Positions 52,383 through 61,486 of a DNA stretch of 64,000 nt are shown one piece after another. Position numbers and translations under genes: made by a program. The notes under the pieces are model-generated. The model saw nothing but the letters and a program-made list of their open reading frames with translations. It did not search any database and was not told the DNA's origin. The DNA is taken from assembly GCA_015709315.1 (NCBI GenBank), contig JACCQI010000002.1:1-64000 (forward strand), in the 5' to 3' direction. This DNA comes from Desulfovibrionaceae bacterium. GTDB lineage: Bacteria > Desulfobacterota > Desulfovibrionia > Desulfovibrionales > Desulfovibrionaceae. Within the stretch, counting starts at the first letter, position 1. Each line of letters opens with the position of its first letter.

Positions 52383-52493
52383 GACAACTCCTCACGCCCG
52401 GCACGCCGGACAAGGGGTGCGGCATCAGCACCCATTTCATATAAGTTGGTATAAAAACCAGGGATTACGCATGTCCTCCCCGACTCGTCAACA

Positions 52494-53231
52494 TCATTTC
52501 CCAAAGAGCCTCTTCAGCGAGGTGATCCCCATCTTGCGGCGCAGGAAACCGAGCTGGTTCTGCAACGGCAGATGCTTGGGACAGACGTCTTCGCAAGCCA
52601 GAAGGCCCATGCAGCCGAAGATGCCCATGTCGTTGCCGATGATTTCGTAATAATCCTTCTCGCTGCGCTGGTCGCGCGGGTCGATGAGGAACCGGGCCAC
52701 ACGGTTGAGCGCGGCCGCGCCCAGAAAGTCGTCGCGCATCCGGGCCGTGCCGCAGGCCGCGATGCAGCAGCCGCACTCCACGCACCGCTCCAGCTCGTAG
52801 ATGGACACCGCGTCCTTGTTGTCCATGCGCTCCTCCAGCGCCTCGGGATCGAACTCCTTTTCGGTATGAATCCAGGACTCGGTCTTGGTGTACATCTCGC
52901 GGAACCAGGAGCCGGTATCCACGGACAGGTCGCCCACCAGCTTGAAGACCGGCAGGGGCAGGAGCGTGATCTCTCCGGGCAGGTCCTTGGTCTTGGTGTG
53001 GCAGGCCAGGCCGGGACGGCCGTTGATGACCATGCCGCAGGAACCGCAGATGCCCGCGCGGCAACAGAAGTCGAACTGCAGGGACGGGTCCTGCTCCTCG
53101 CGGATGCGGTTGAGCGCGATGAACAGGGTCATGGCGTCGGTTTCCTCCAGCACGAACTCCTGCATGTGCGGCTCGGACTGGGCATCCTCGGGATTATACC
53201 GGAATATATTGAATTTCAGTAATCTGGACAT
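52494..53231 (-). CDS. frdB: Fumarate reductase iron-sulfur subunit
   Basis: The 245-residue protein carries the [2Fe-2S] set in CRAGICGSCGMVING and the C-terminal clusters in CVECGCCIAACGTARM and CEDVCP. It passes electrons from the membrane subunit to FrdA. It is adjacent to frdA (0 nt gap). Succinate dehydrogenase direction is possible; the frdCAB order and the Wolinella-type cytochrome favour quinol:fumarate reductase. Confidence 0.92.
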   Translation of the reverse strand: MSRLLKFNIFRYNPEDAQSEPHMQEFVLEETDAMTLFIALNRIREEQDPSLQFDFCCRAGICGSCGMVINGRPGLACHTKTKDLPGEITLLPLPVFKLVGDLSVDTGSWFREMYTKTESWIHTEKEFDPEALEERMDNKDAVSIYELERCVECGCCIAACGTARMRDDFLGAAALNRVARFLIDPRDQRSEKDYYEIIGNDMGIFGCMGLLACEDVCPKHLPLQNQLGFLRRKMGITSLKRLFGK

Positions 53232-55085
53232 TTACTTACCCTTCTTTCCCGCATCCTTCGGGGTATCGGCGCTGATGATTTCGGACTTGCCGTAGCCACG
53301 GTCTCCCGGAGGAATCTCCACGACCTCGGTGGCCGCCTCGTACTCGAGCGTCGGCAGCGTGTCGCCTTCGTTCTTCCAGTAGGCCAGGGTGCGGTTGAGC
53401 CAGTCGCGGTCGTTGCGCGCGGTGTAGTCCTCGCGGTTGTGGGAGCCGCGGGACTCGGTGCGCTGCAAGGCCCCGTAGGCCACCATGAGGGCCATCTTGA
53501 CCTGGCCTTCGAGCTTGAGCGCCACGGCCAGCTCCGGGTTCACGCCCTTGCCGTCGGACCGCAGCCCGACCTTTCCGGCCCGGACCAGGGCCTCCTGCAA
53601 TTCGGCCACGCAGGTCTCCAGACCTTCCTGGTTGCGGAAGATGTTGGCCCCCTTGTGCAGGGCGTCCTGCATGACCCGGCGGACCTTGTAGACGTTCTCG
53701 GAGCCGTTGGCGCAACTGACCAGCACGTCGATGCGGGCCTGCTGCTTCTTCACCTCGTCGTTGATCAGCGAGGTCTTGAACTCGGTCTCACAGCCCTCAA
53801 GGTATTCCGCGATCTTGCGGCCCACGATGCCGCCCGCGACCACGGTTTCGGCCAGGGAGTTGCCGCCCAGCCGGTTGAAGCCGTGCATGTCCCAACAGGC
53901 GGCCTCGCCCGCGGCGAACAGCCCCTTGAGGCCATAGGCCGCACCGTCCTTGTTGGTGCGGATGCCGCCCATGGAATAGTGCTGGGTCGGGCGGACCGGG
54001 ATGAGCTGATGGATGGGGTCCACGCCCAGGAAGGAGGTGCATATCTCGTACACTTCCCTGAGCTTGCCGGTGATGTGCTCCTCGCCCAGATGACGGATGT
54101 CGAGCCACAGGTGCTCGCCGTAGGGCGACTTGACGCCGTGGCCTTCGCGCATGTGGTGGGTCATCCAGCGGGAGACCACGTCGCGGGAGGCCAGCTCGGC
54201 CTTTTCCGGCTCGTATTCATGCATGAACCGCTTCTCGTTGACGTCGAGCAGGGTTCCGCCGTCGCCCCGGCACCCTTCGGTGACCAGGATGTCCGTGGGC
54301 ACGATGCCGGTGGGATGGAACTGCACGGCCTCCATGTTGCCCATGGGGACCACGCCGGTATTGACGCACATGGTGTGCGCGCCGCCGTCGCAGATGACGG
54401 CGTTGGTGGTGTTCGGATAGATGCGCCCGAAGCCGCCCGCCGCGATCATGGTCGCCTTGGACAGGTAGACGCGCAGCTCGCCGGTCCGCAGACAGCGGGC
54501 GACCACGCCGAAGCAGGTCTCGCCGTCCTGGATGAGCGCGACGGCCTCGGTCTTGTCATGGACCTCGACACCCATCTGGGCGCAACGGTTGTCCATGGTG
54601 CACATGACCGCGTGGCCGGTGCCGTCCGAGGTGTAGCAGGTGCGCCACTTGGCCGTGCCGCCGAAGGAGCGGGCCATGATCAGCCCTTCCTTTTCCTGGG
54701 CCTCGATCTTCTCGAACTGCTTGCCGCCCTTGTAGTAGATGGACTTGCCCGGAACCACGCGGTTCCACGGCACGCCCCAATGGGCCAGGCGGCGCATCTC
54801 GATGGGAGCGGTATCGGCGAACAGCCGGGCCACTTCCTGGTCGCAGCCCCAGTCGGAGCCTTTGACCGTATCCTCGAAATGGACGTCGGGACAGTCGCCC
54901 TCGCCCATGACGGAATTGCCGAGCGACGCCTGCATGCCGCCCTGCGCGGCCGAGGAATGGGACCGCCGGGCCGGGACCAGGCTCAGGCAAATGACGGAGA
55001 AACCGGCATCGGCCGCCTGAACGGCCGCGCGCTCGCCCGCCAGACCCGCGCCGACGACTAGAAAATCGGTGTAGATAGTCTGCAT
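53232..55085 (-). CDS. frdA: Fumarate reductase flavoprotein subunit
   Basis: The 617-residue FAD protein has the Rossmann motif VGAGLAGERAAVQAA, the HSSAAQGGMQASLG segment, the covalent-FAD-type region, and the active-site HPTGIVPTDILVTEGCRGDGG (shown partly). Its C-terminal Arg-rich segment AYGALQRTESRGSHNREDY is typical. It interconverts fumarate and succinate in the cytoplasm. Encoded between frdC and frdB. Confidence 0.93.
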   Translation of the reverse strand: MQTIYTDFLVVGAGLAGERAAVQAADAGFSVICLSLVPARRSHSSAAQGGMQASLGNSVMGEGDCPDVHFEDTVKGSDWGCDQEVARLFADTAPIEMRRLAHWGVPWNRVVPGKSIYYKGGKQFEKIEAQEKEGLIMARSFGGTAKWRTCYTSDGTGHAVMCTMDNRCAQMGVEVHDKTEAVALIQDGETCFGVVARCLRTGELRVYLSKATMIAAGGFGRIYPNTTNAVICDGGAHTMCVNTGVVPMGNMEAVQFHPTGIVPTDILVTEGCRGDGGTLLDVNEKRFMHEYEPEKAELASRDVVSRWMTHHMREGHGVKSPYGEHLWLDIRHLGEEHITGKLREVYEICTSFLGVDPIHQLIPVRPTQHYSMGGIRTNKDGAAYGLKGLFAAGEAACWDMHGFNRLGGNSLAETVVAGGIVGRKIAEYLEGCETEFKTSLINDEVKKQQARIDVLVSCANGSENVYKVRRVMQDALHKGANIFRNQEGLETCVAELQEALVRAGKVGLRSDGKGVNPELAVALKLEGQVKMALMVAYGALQRTESRGSHNREDYTARNDRDWLNRTLAYWKNEGDTLPTLEYEAATEVVEIPPGDRGYGKSEIISADTPKDAGKKGK

Positions 55086-55097
55086 GGCTTTTCTCCG

Positions 55098-55748
55098 TTA
55101 GTTGGTTGCCAGGAACAGGAACCGGATCAGGGTTATCAGCCCGATGCCGATGAACATGAGGGTGACGATGTTCTCGCCGCGCTTGAACCGGGGACGGTCC
55201 TTGTCCTTCACGAATCCCCACTTGACCGCGATGCGGTAGAAGCCGATGCCCACGTGCAGTTCGGCCAGGGGCAGGAGGAAAAGATAGAAAACGGCCCAGA
55301 AACCGCCCTGGATGCGGGCGGCGGACTTGGCGGCCGTAATGGGCAGGTCGGTCAGGACCACCCACATGTGGATGGAGCCCATGACCAGGATGCACATGGC
55401 GGACACGGCCTGGATCACCCACAGCCAGGTGTCGCCGTGATGCATCATCCGGGCGTGCTGCCAAATGGCCTTCTGGCCGTCCATGCGGAAGGGAATCTTC
55501 CGGGCGGCGAGCACGAAATGCATCAGAAAAACGACGAAAATAAGCGGACCGCCGACCTGGGCCATGAACGTCGCCTCGAAAAACCAGGCAATGGCGTTCA
55601 TAAGGTCGGGGCTGATGACGACACTGGAAACCAGAAGCATGTGGCACCACATGAACAAAATCAGGCTGGCGCCGGACAGCATTTGCAGCCAGTCCAAAAC
55701 GCCATCCCACTTGCCGGATTTGCCAGCCGGTGCGTAGACAATGGTCAT
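55098..55748 (-). CDS. frdC: Fumarate reductase cytochrome b subunit (Wolinella type)
   Basis: The 216-residue membrane protein has five helices and several conserved His (MWCHMLL, FLMHFVLA, GSIHMWVV, LAELHVG) that bind two haem b groups, as in W. succinogenes FrdC. It anchors FrdAB and links them to menaquinone. It is first in frdCAB, with a predicted promoter about 75 nt upstream. Confidence 0.9.
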   Translation of the reverse strand: MTIVYAPAGKSGKWDGVLDWLQMLSGASLILFMWCHMLLVSSVVISPDLMNAIAWFFEATFMAQVGGPLIFVVFLMHFVLAARKIPFRMDGQKAIWQHARMMHHGDTWLWVIQAVSAMCILVMGSIHMWVVLTDLPITAAKSAARIQGGFWAVFYLFLLPLAELHVGIGFYRIAVKWGFVKDKDRPRFKRGENIVTLMFIGIGLITLIRFLFLATN

Positions 55749-56200
55749 TCATTCCCTCCATTTGGTTGAACACGGAAGCTCCCTTGACAATCAAGTTAGG
55801 AATCTATGCAAGCCGGCGGAATTTTGTCAATATCACCGCATATCGGCCCAAGGTGCCGAGCACCGTCCATAACCGCCGAAAATCGGCGTAAACCCCATTG
55901 ATTGCTCGGTCAAACAATCCCCGCGTACGGTTGAAAACTTTTTTCGGAAAACCCGCTTTTTACGGGCGTTGGCCCCGCCCGTACGGGCAAAACAACGTCT
56001 GAAACAGATCTTCCCCGCATTCCGGCACACAGGGGTTTCCATTTGCGCGCCCCTCGGGTAGGATTTCCTTCTGCCCTGACTGCAAACCCCGCCGAGCCTT
56101 GCCAGCGGGGATTTCAATCTTATCTTGAATCCGACAGGCCCACTGTCAAAAACAAAGAGTGACATCAGCCGAACATGATTGATACATACGGAGATTCCCA
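55749..56200. other. Divergent intergenic gap (452 nt) with frd promoter
   Basis: The gap holds the start regions of frdC (minus) and the M16 protease (plus). A minus-strand promoter candidate is TTGACA (complement of 55825-55830) with TAGATT (complement of 55801-55806), 18-nt spacer. On the plus strand no convincing promoter was picked. The remaining sequence shows short hairpins only and no small gene with support. Confidence 0.55.
55801..55830 (-). promoter_or_regulatory. Promoter candidate of the frdCAB-fumAB operon
   Basis: TTGACA (complement of 55825-55830), 18-nt spacer, TAGATT (complement of 55801-55806), about 55 nt before the frdC start. Consensus-based prediction. Confidence 0.45.
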
Positions 56201-58891
56201 ATGGTTCGAACTTTATTATCGCTGGTCGCCGCGCTCCTGCTTGCGGCCGGCTGCCAGACCACGCATATGAAACAGCCAAGCGCCGAACAGAAACTGCCCG
56301 CCGCCCCCCTTCCCTCCCTGAGCAAGGACGCGGGGGGCGAAACGCACGTGGTCACGCTGCAAAACGGACTGCGCATACTTATCAAGGAAGACGACCGGTT
56401 CCCGCTGGCCTCGGTCAAGCTCTGGGTCCATGCGGGCAGCGGCTACGAGACGCCCGACATCGCGGGCATCAGCCACCTGCTTGAACACATGGTCTTCAAG
56501 GGAACCGAGAAGCGCGCCATGGGCGAGGTGGCCATGGACATCGAGTCCGTGGGCGGCAACCTCAACGCGGGCACCAGCTTCGACTACACGGTCTTTTATG
56601 TGGACGTGCCCGACGACCAGTGGCGGCTGGGGCTGGACACCATCACCGACATGGCCTTCCATCCCCTGATCGACGCGGGCGAGCTGGAAAGCGAGAAAAA
56701 GGTCGTCCTGGAAGAGCTGGAACGCGGCGAGGACACGCCCAGCCGCAAGCTGTTCAAGACCCTGCAATCCATGATCTGGAAGGGCACCTCCTACGAATGG
56801 CCCGTCATCGGCTACCGCGAGACCGTGCAGGGGATCACCCGCGCGGGCATGAAAAAGTACATCGCGGACCACTACCAGCCCCAGTCCATGCTGCTCACCG
56901 TGGTCGGCAAGGTGAACCCCGACGAGGTGCTGGCCGAGGCCGAGCGCATCCTGGGTTCCCTTGAGAACACCGTTCCCCTGACCCCGCCCCGGATGATCGA
57001 AATTCCCCGGGTCGGCCAGGGACCGCAGGTGGTCAAGATGGAAGGCAAGTGGAACAAGGTCTACCTGGCGGCGGCCTTCCCCATTCCCGGCGGCGGCTCG
57101 GTGGAGAACACCGGCCTGGAGGTCCTGTCCCAGATCATGGGCGGCGACGACACCTCGCGCCTCTACCGCACCTTCAAATACGACAAGCAGTTGGTGGACG
57201 ACATCTCCGCCACCACCATCCCCCTGGAACGGGGCGGCATCTTCTACATCTCGGCCACCCTGGACGCGGACAAGGTCGATGCGTTCTGGGCCGAACTCAA
57301 CGCGGAACTGGCGGCCTTTTCCCCGCTCGACTTCACGGACCAGGAACTGGACCGCGCCAAGCTGAACCTGGAAAGCTCGCTCTTCCTGTCCAAGGAGACC
57401 CTGTCCGGTCTGGCCAGCAAGCTCGGCTACCTGGAATTCTTCGAGAACGGCGAGCAGGCCGAAAAGAACTATCTCCACGACCTCAAGGAAGTGACCCGCG
57501 AGGAAATGGACCGGCTCTACGACAAATACGTCCGGCCCGATCAACTGGCCGTGGCCGTGCTCGTGCCCGAGGGCAACGGCGTGGACGAAAGCCGTCTCGC
57601 GGACATCACCCGGTCCTCGTGGCCCGCCAAGGACGCGGAGCAGGCCAAGGCCGCAACCGCCCAGGCCGCCGCGCCCGAGGAGATCGCCCTGCCCGGCGGC
57701 AGCAAGCTCGTGCTCCTGCCCGACGCCACCCTGCCGTACACGGCCATGAGCCTGTACTGGATCGGCGGCGACGGGGAACTGACCCCGGACCAGCAGGGGC
57801 TGGCCGCGCTCACGGCCGCGGCGCTCACGCGCGGCACCATGCGGATGTCCGCCACCGAGGTACAGGACTTCCTGTCCGACCACGCGGCTACCCTGGGTTC
57901 CACCTCCGGCCGCAACGTCTTTGCCTTGGAAACCAAATTCCCCACCCGGTTCACGGACGACCTCCTGCCGCTGGTGAACGAAATCCTGACCACGCCCGCC
58001 TTTGACAAGAACGAGATATCCCGCGCCAAGCAGGACCAGATCGCCTCCATCAAACGGCGCGAGGACCAACCTCTGGGCCTGGCCTTCCGCCACCTCTTCC
58101 CCTTCCTGTACAAGACCGGGCCGTATGCCCTGATGCGCCAGGGAACCCCGGAGGGAGTGGAGGGATTCACCACCTCGGACATCATCCGCTTCTGGAACCG
58201 GCAGTCCATGCAGCCCTTCACCCTGGCGGTCTGCGGCCAGTTCGACAGGCAGGCCATCGAAGCGTTCGCCGCCAACGTGGCCCGCACCCTGACCGCGCCG
58301 GTCAGCCGGTACGAGTTCGTCACCCCCAAGTGGGGCGACGAGCGCGAGCTTGACCTGAAGCTGGCCGACCGCAACCAGTCGCACATCCTGATGACCTTCC
58401 CGGTGACGGGCAAGAACGACCTGGACGCATCGGCCGAGCTGTCCATGCTCAACGCCATCCTGTCCGGCCAGTCCGGCCTGCTCTTCCGCGACCTGCGCGA
58501 CAAGCAGGGCCTGGCCTACACGGTCACGTCCATGCTCTGGCAAAGCCGCAACACGGGTTTCATCACCCTGTACATCGGCACCAGCCCGGACACCGTGGAC
58601 CAATCCCTGGCAGGCTTCCGCAAGGTGCTGGGCGAATTGGCGGCCACGCCGCTGCCCGAAGAGGAACTGAGCCGCGCCCGCAACATCCTGACGGGCGAAT
58701 ACTACCAGACCCACCAGTCGCTCATCTCCCGCTCCCGCCAGGCGGCCTCGCTGGTCACGCGCGGCTTCCCTCGCGACTACGACGACCAGCTCCTGGAGCG
58801 CGCGAAATCCGTCACCCCGGAGGAACTGCAAAACCTGGTCAAGCAATATCTGACGCCGGACAAGGCGTACATCCTGACCGTCACGCCGTAA
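56201..58891 (+). CDS. M16-family zinc metalloprotease, lipoprotein
   Basis: The 896-residue protein has a lipoprotein signal with lipobox cysteine 18 (LAAGC). The first M16 domain has the inverted zinc motif HLLEHMVFKGT (His92, Glu95, His96) and the downstream ELESEKKVVLEELERGED segment with the third ligand. The second half (about residues 450-896) is an inactive M16_C-type pair without the motif. Such proteins cut peptides or aid outer-membrane or periplasmic proteolysis. It has a strong terminator after it and is monocistronic. Confidence 0.9.
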   Translation: MVRTLLSLVAALLLAAGCQTTHMKQPSAEQKLPAAPLPSLSKDAGGETHVVTLQNGLRILIKEDDRFPLASVKLWVHAGSGYETPDIAGISHLLEHMVFKGTEKRAMGEVAMDIESVGGNLNAGTSFDYTVFYVDVPDDQWRLGLDTITDMAFHPLIDAGELESEKKVVLEELERGEDTPSRKLFKTLQSMIWKGTSYEWPVIGYRETVQGITRAGMKKYIADHYQPQSMLLTVVGKVNPDEVLAEAERILGSLENTVPLTPPRMIEIPRVGQGPQVVKMEGKWNKVYLAAAFPIPGGGSVENTGLEVLSQIMGGDDTSRLYRTFKYDKQLVDDISATTIPLERGGIFYISATLDADKVDAFWAELNAELAAFSPLDFTDQELDRAKLNLESSLFLSKETLSGLASKLGYLEFFENGEQAEKNYLHDLKEVTREEMDRLYDKYVRPDQLAVAVLVPEGNGVDESRLADITRSSWPAKDAEQAKAATAQAAAPEEIALPGGSKLVLLPDATLPYTAMSLYWIGGDGELTPDQQGLAALTAAALTRGTMRMSATEVQDFLSDHAATLGSTSGRNVFALETKFPTRFTDDLLPLVNEILTTPAFDKNEISRAKQDQIASIKRREDQPLGLAFRHLFPFLYKTGPYALMRQGTPEGVEGFTTSDIIRFWNRQSMQPFTLAVCGQFDRQAIEAFAANVARTLTAPVSRYEFVTPKWGDERELDLKLADRNQSHILMTFPVTGKNDLDASAELSMLNAILSGQSGLLFRDLRDKQGLAYTVTSMLWQSRNTGFITLYIGTSPDTVDQSLAGFRKVLGELAATPLPEEELSRARNILTGEYYQTHQSLISRSRQAASLVTRGFPRDYDDQLLERAKSVTPEELQNLVKQYLTPDKAYILTVTP

Positions 58892-58904
58892 CCGTCGACG
58901 ACAC

Positions 58905-58935
58905 AAGGCCGGATTCACCGAATCCGGCCTTTTTC
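58905..58935 (+). terminator. Intrinsic terminator of the M16 gene
   Basis: A perfect 11-bp stem (AAGGCCGGATT with AATCCGGCCTT) with a 5-nt loop is followed by TTTT, 13 nt after the stop. Confidence 0.9.
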
Positions 58936-59011
58936 ATTGGCACTTGCCCACGGATGAAGGGTGCGCTATAAATCTCGGACAAGTTCTAGAAAAACTATAG
59001 AGAGGATGGAC

Positions 59012-59347
59012 ATGGCGCTCATTTTCGGCTCGCCCAGAAAGGCTGCGGACAAGGACGACACCAAAAACGACCAGCGGCTGAACCTCGCCAAGGAGATGTA
59101 CCTGGCCGGGAAGCTGAAGATCATGTCCACCGAGACCATCCCCGGACGCGACATCCAGTCCGCCTTCGGACTCATCGTCTGCCGCAGCTACGTCTTCGAC
59201 AACGCCTTCTACGGACTCATGGCCCAGGCCGTGGACGTCAACGCGGACGCCATCGTCGGCTACCGCGAATCCGTCGCCTTCCACCCGGAAGGCGACAAGT
59301 ACTACTCCTGCTACGGCACGGCCGTGCGCATGAAAAAGGTGAAGTAG
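59012..59347 (+). CDS. YbjQ/UPF0145-family protein
   Basis: The 111-residue protein starts at ATG 59012 after GAGAGGA. Core motifs IMSTETIPGRDIQSAFGLI, then NADAIVGYRE and YSCYGTAVRMKKV match the YbjQ (DUF74, heavy-metal-binding-like) family, small pentameric proteins of uncertain function. It is monocistronic. Confidence 0.8.
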   Translation: MALIFGSPRKAADKDDTKNDQRLNLAKEMYLAGKLKIMSTETIPGRDIQSAFGLIVCRSYVFDNAFYGLMAQAVDVNADAIVGYRESVAFHPEGDKYYSCYGTAVRMKKVK

Positions 59348-59737
59348 ACGCCTCCGGCCCCCCATCCCCTTCCTTTTCCAAAGCTTTTTGTATGCGCTCA
59401 TCGCGCGTTCGGCGGGTCAATAAACGACGAACTTTTTACCCTACAAGCTCAAACGCGCCACAATGTAGAGGAAAAGGCAATTCGCTTTCACCCCTTCCAT
59501 TCCCCCCAAAAACAACCCGCGATTCGGACAAGAAAAAACGCCGCACCATGTCTGCACATGGCACGACGTTTCTCGTTTTTTCTTGCCCGAATCGCACACC
59601 GGCACGGAAGGAGGCGTGCGCACGCCCCTCGCCGCAGGCGACACGGGATTCCAAAGGGGTTCGCCCTTTGGCGGGTCCAGGGCAGCGCCCTGGTCTCCCC
59701 GAAGGGGCCGCCGGAGGCACACGCTCAAACGATACGA
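59348..59737. other. Intergenic gap (390 nt) before aroC, containing repeat copy B
   Basis: The gap separates the YbjQ gene and the 3' end of the minus-strand aroC gene. The first about 180 nt shows no gene; the right half is the structured repeat copy B. On the minus strand the hairpin at the left of the repeat ends in TTTTTTCTT, which can terminate aroC transcripts. Confidence 0.6.
59533..59722. repeat. Dispersed structured intergenic repeat, copy B
   Basis: Blocks match copy A (46346-46551) in order. The first hairpin (AACGCCG, CCATGT, ACATGG, CGACGTT) and the later stems differ in sequence but stay paired (CCAAAGG/CCTTTGG against CCAGGG/CCCTGG in copy A). Both copies end with GCCGCCGGAGGC near the stop of a minus-strand gene. 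Confidence 0.8.
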
Positions 59738-60802
59738 CTAATCCCTGACGCCCAGCCTGCGGTCCATGAGCAGCATATCCGCCAGGGTCAGGGCGACCAT
59801 GGCCTTGAGCACCGGGTTGATGCGCGGGATGGCCGCGATGTCGTGCCGCCCGCCGATGGTGATGGACGCGGCCTCGCCCGCAGCGGTCACCGTGGCCTGC
59901 TCCTGCGCGATGGACGGGATGGGCTTGACGTATGCCCGGACCACGATGTCCTGGCCGGACGAGATGCCGCCCAGGATGCCGCCCGCGTTGTTGGACGCGA
60001 ACCCGTCCGGTCCCATGGGGTCGTTGTTCAGGCTGCCCAGGGAACAGGCCGCATTCATGCCGGAACCGACCTCCACGCCCTTGACCGCGCCCACGGACAT
60101 GAGCGCGTAGGCCAGGCGGGCGTCCAGCTTGTCGAAGACCGGCTCGCCCAGCCCGGCGGGCACGGACGTGGCGCGGACCTCGACCACGCCGCCCAGCGTG
60201 TCGCCTTGGGACTTCACGTCCCTGACGCGCTCCTCCCAGGCTTGGACGACAGCCGCGTCCGGGCTGAAGAATGGACGGTCCTGGGCGGACTCGAAATCCA
60301 TGTCGTTGGCCGGAATGCCGCCCAGCTCCACCGTGGAGGCGTAGACCGAGATGCCCTCGGCCCGAAGCAGTTCCTGGGCGATGGCCCCGCCCGCCACGCG
60401 GGACACGGTCTCGCGCCCGGAGGAACGCCCGCCCCCGCGATAGTCGCGGAAGCCGAACTTGGCGTTGAAGGAAAAATCGGCGTGACCGGGACGAAATACG
60501 TCCTTGATTTGGGAATAGTCCTTTGACCTATGGTCGATGTTCTCGATGTAGAACCCGATGGGCGTGCCCGTGGTCCGTCCCTCGAACACGCCGGACAGGA
60601 TCTTCACCCGGTCGGCCTCCTTGCGGGCAGTGGATGCGGGTCCGCCCTGCCCCGGCCTGCGCCGGTCCAGTTCGAGCTGGATCATGGACTCGTCCAGCGG
60701 AAGGCCCGCCGGGCAGCCGTCCACCACGCCGCCCAGGCCCGGCCCGTGGGATTCGCCGAAGGTGGTCAGCCGAAACAGTGTGCCGAAGGTATTGCCGCTC
60801 AT
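59738..60802 (-). CDS. aroC: Chorismate synthase
   Basis: The 354-residue enzyme makes chorismate from EPSP using reduced FMN. Signature segments are GESHGPGLGGVVDGCPAGL, DFSFNAKFGFRDYRGGGRSS (positions about 108-127, Arg-rich), and the C-terminal GGISSGQDI and GRHDIAAIPRI. It precedes potassium-uptake genes on the same strand with a 9-nt gap; the pairing is not functional. With the aldolase and shikimate kinase genes it gives part of aromatic synthesis in this window. Confidence 0.95.
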   Translation of the reverse strand: MSGNTFGTLFRLTTFGESHGPGLGGVVDGCPAGLPLDESMIQLELDRRRPGQGGPASTARKEADRVKILSGVFEGRTTGTPIGFYIENIDHRSKDYSQIKDVFRPGHADFSFNAKFGFRDYRGGGRSSGRETVSRVAGGAIAQELLRAEGISVYASTVELGGIPANDMDFESAQDRPFFSPDAAVVQAWEERVRDVKSQGDTLGGVVEVRATSVPAGLGEPVFDKLDARLAYALMSVGAVKGVEVGSGMNAACSLGSLNNDPMGPDGFASNNAGGILGGISSGQDIVVRAYVKPIPSIAQEQATVTAAGEAASITIGGRHDIAAIPRINPVLKAMVALTLADMLLMDRRLGVRD

Positions 60803-60811
60803 GTCCGCTCC

Positions 60812-61471
60812 CTAGAATGTCTGAACCCGTATGATGTTCTCGGTCTTGCCCAACAGCACCAGCACGTCCCCGTCGACCAGCTTGCGGTCCGCCTCGGGCA
60901 CGAACCGGAACTCCGACTCCCCGCTCTGGCGGAAAGCGATGACCTGGACCTGATAGGTGCTGGTCAGCTTGAGATCGCGCAGGGTCTTGCCGGCCCACTT
61001 GTCCACCACGATCTCGCGGGTGGCCACGTCCTTGCCCAGGCCGAAGTATTCGTGCAGCCCCGGCGCGGCCAGCCGATGGGCCAACTGGAAGGCCACGAAC
61101 GCCTCCGGGAAGACCACGAAGGGGACGCCGAGCTTGTACAGGACGCGCTCATGCGCCTCGCTGACCGCCTTGACCCAGATGTTCTTCACGCCCACGGACT
61201 GGAGGTTGAGCACCACCAGGATGGACGCCTCCATGGAGTCGCCGGTGGACACGATGACCCGCTCCAGGTCCTGGAAACCGATCTGGGAAAGGGCCTTCTC
61301 GTCCGTGGCGTCGGCCTCGAAGGTCTGGGCCAGGGTATCCTGGGCGCGGCGGACGAACTCGGGATTGATGTCGACGCCGACGACCTTGATGCCCAGATCG
61401 GTCAGGGCCGTGGCCAGGGAAAACCCGAATTTGCCCAGCCCGATGACGCCGACTTCCTTGTTGTTGTACAT
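60812..61471 (-). CDS. Potassium uptake regulator, KtrA/TrkA-type RCK protein
   Basis: The 219-residue cytoplasmic protein has the RCK Rossmann motif VIGLGKFGFSLATAL at the N-terminus and a C-terminal TrkA_C domain (about 140-219). It binds nucleotides (ATP/ADP, or NAD(H)) and gates the K+ channel encoded upstream on the same strand, 15 nt away. Length fits the single-RCK KtrA type rather than the duplicated TrkA. Confidence 0.9.
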   Translation of the reverse strand: MYNNKEVGVIGLGKFGFSLATALTDLGIKVVGVDINPEFVRRAQDTLAQTFEADATDEKALSQIGFQDLERVIVSTGDSMEASILVVLNLQSVGVKNIWVKAVSEAHERVLYKLGVPFVVFPEAFVAFQLAHRLAAPGLHEYFGLGKDVATREIVVDKWAGKTLRDLKLTSTYQVQVIAFRQSGESEFRFVPEADRKLVDGDVLVLLGKTENIIRVQTF

Positions 61472-61486
61472 GGTTTCTCCTTCGGT

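Noticed and set aside
56216-58918. 900-residue open frame opposite the M16 protease
   Set aside because: It mirrors the protease codons; the plus-strand frame has a lipobox and zinc motif.
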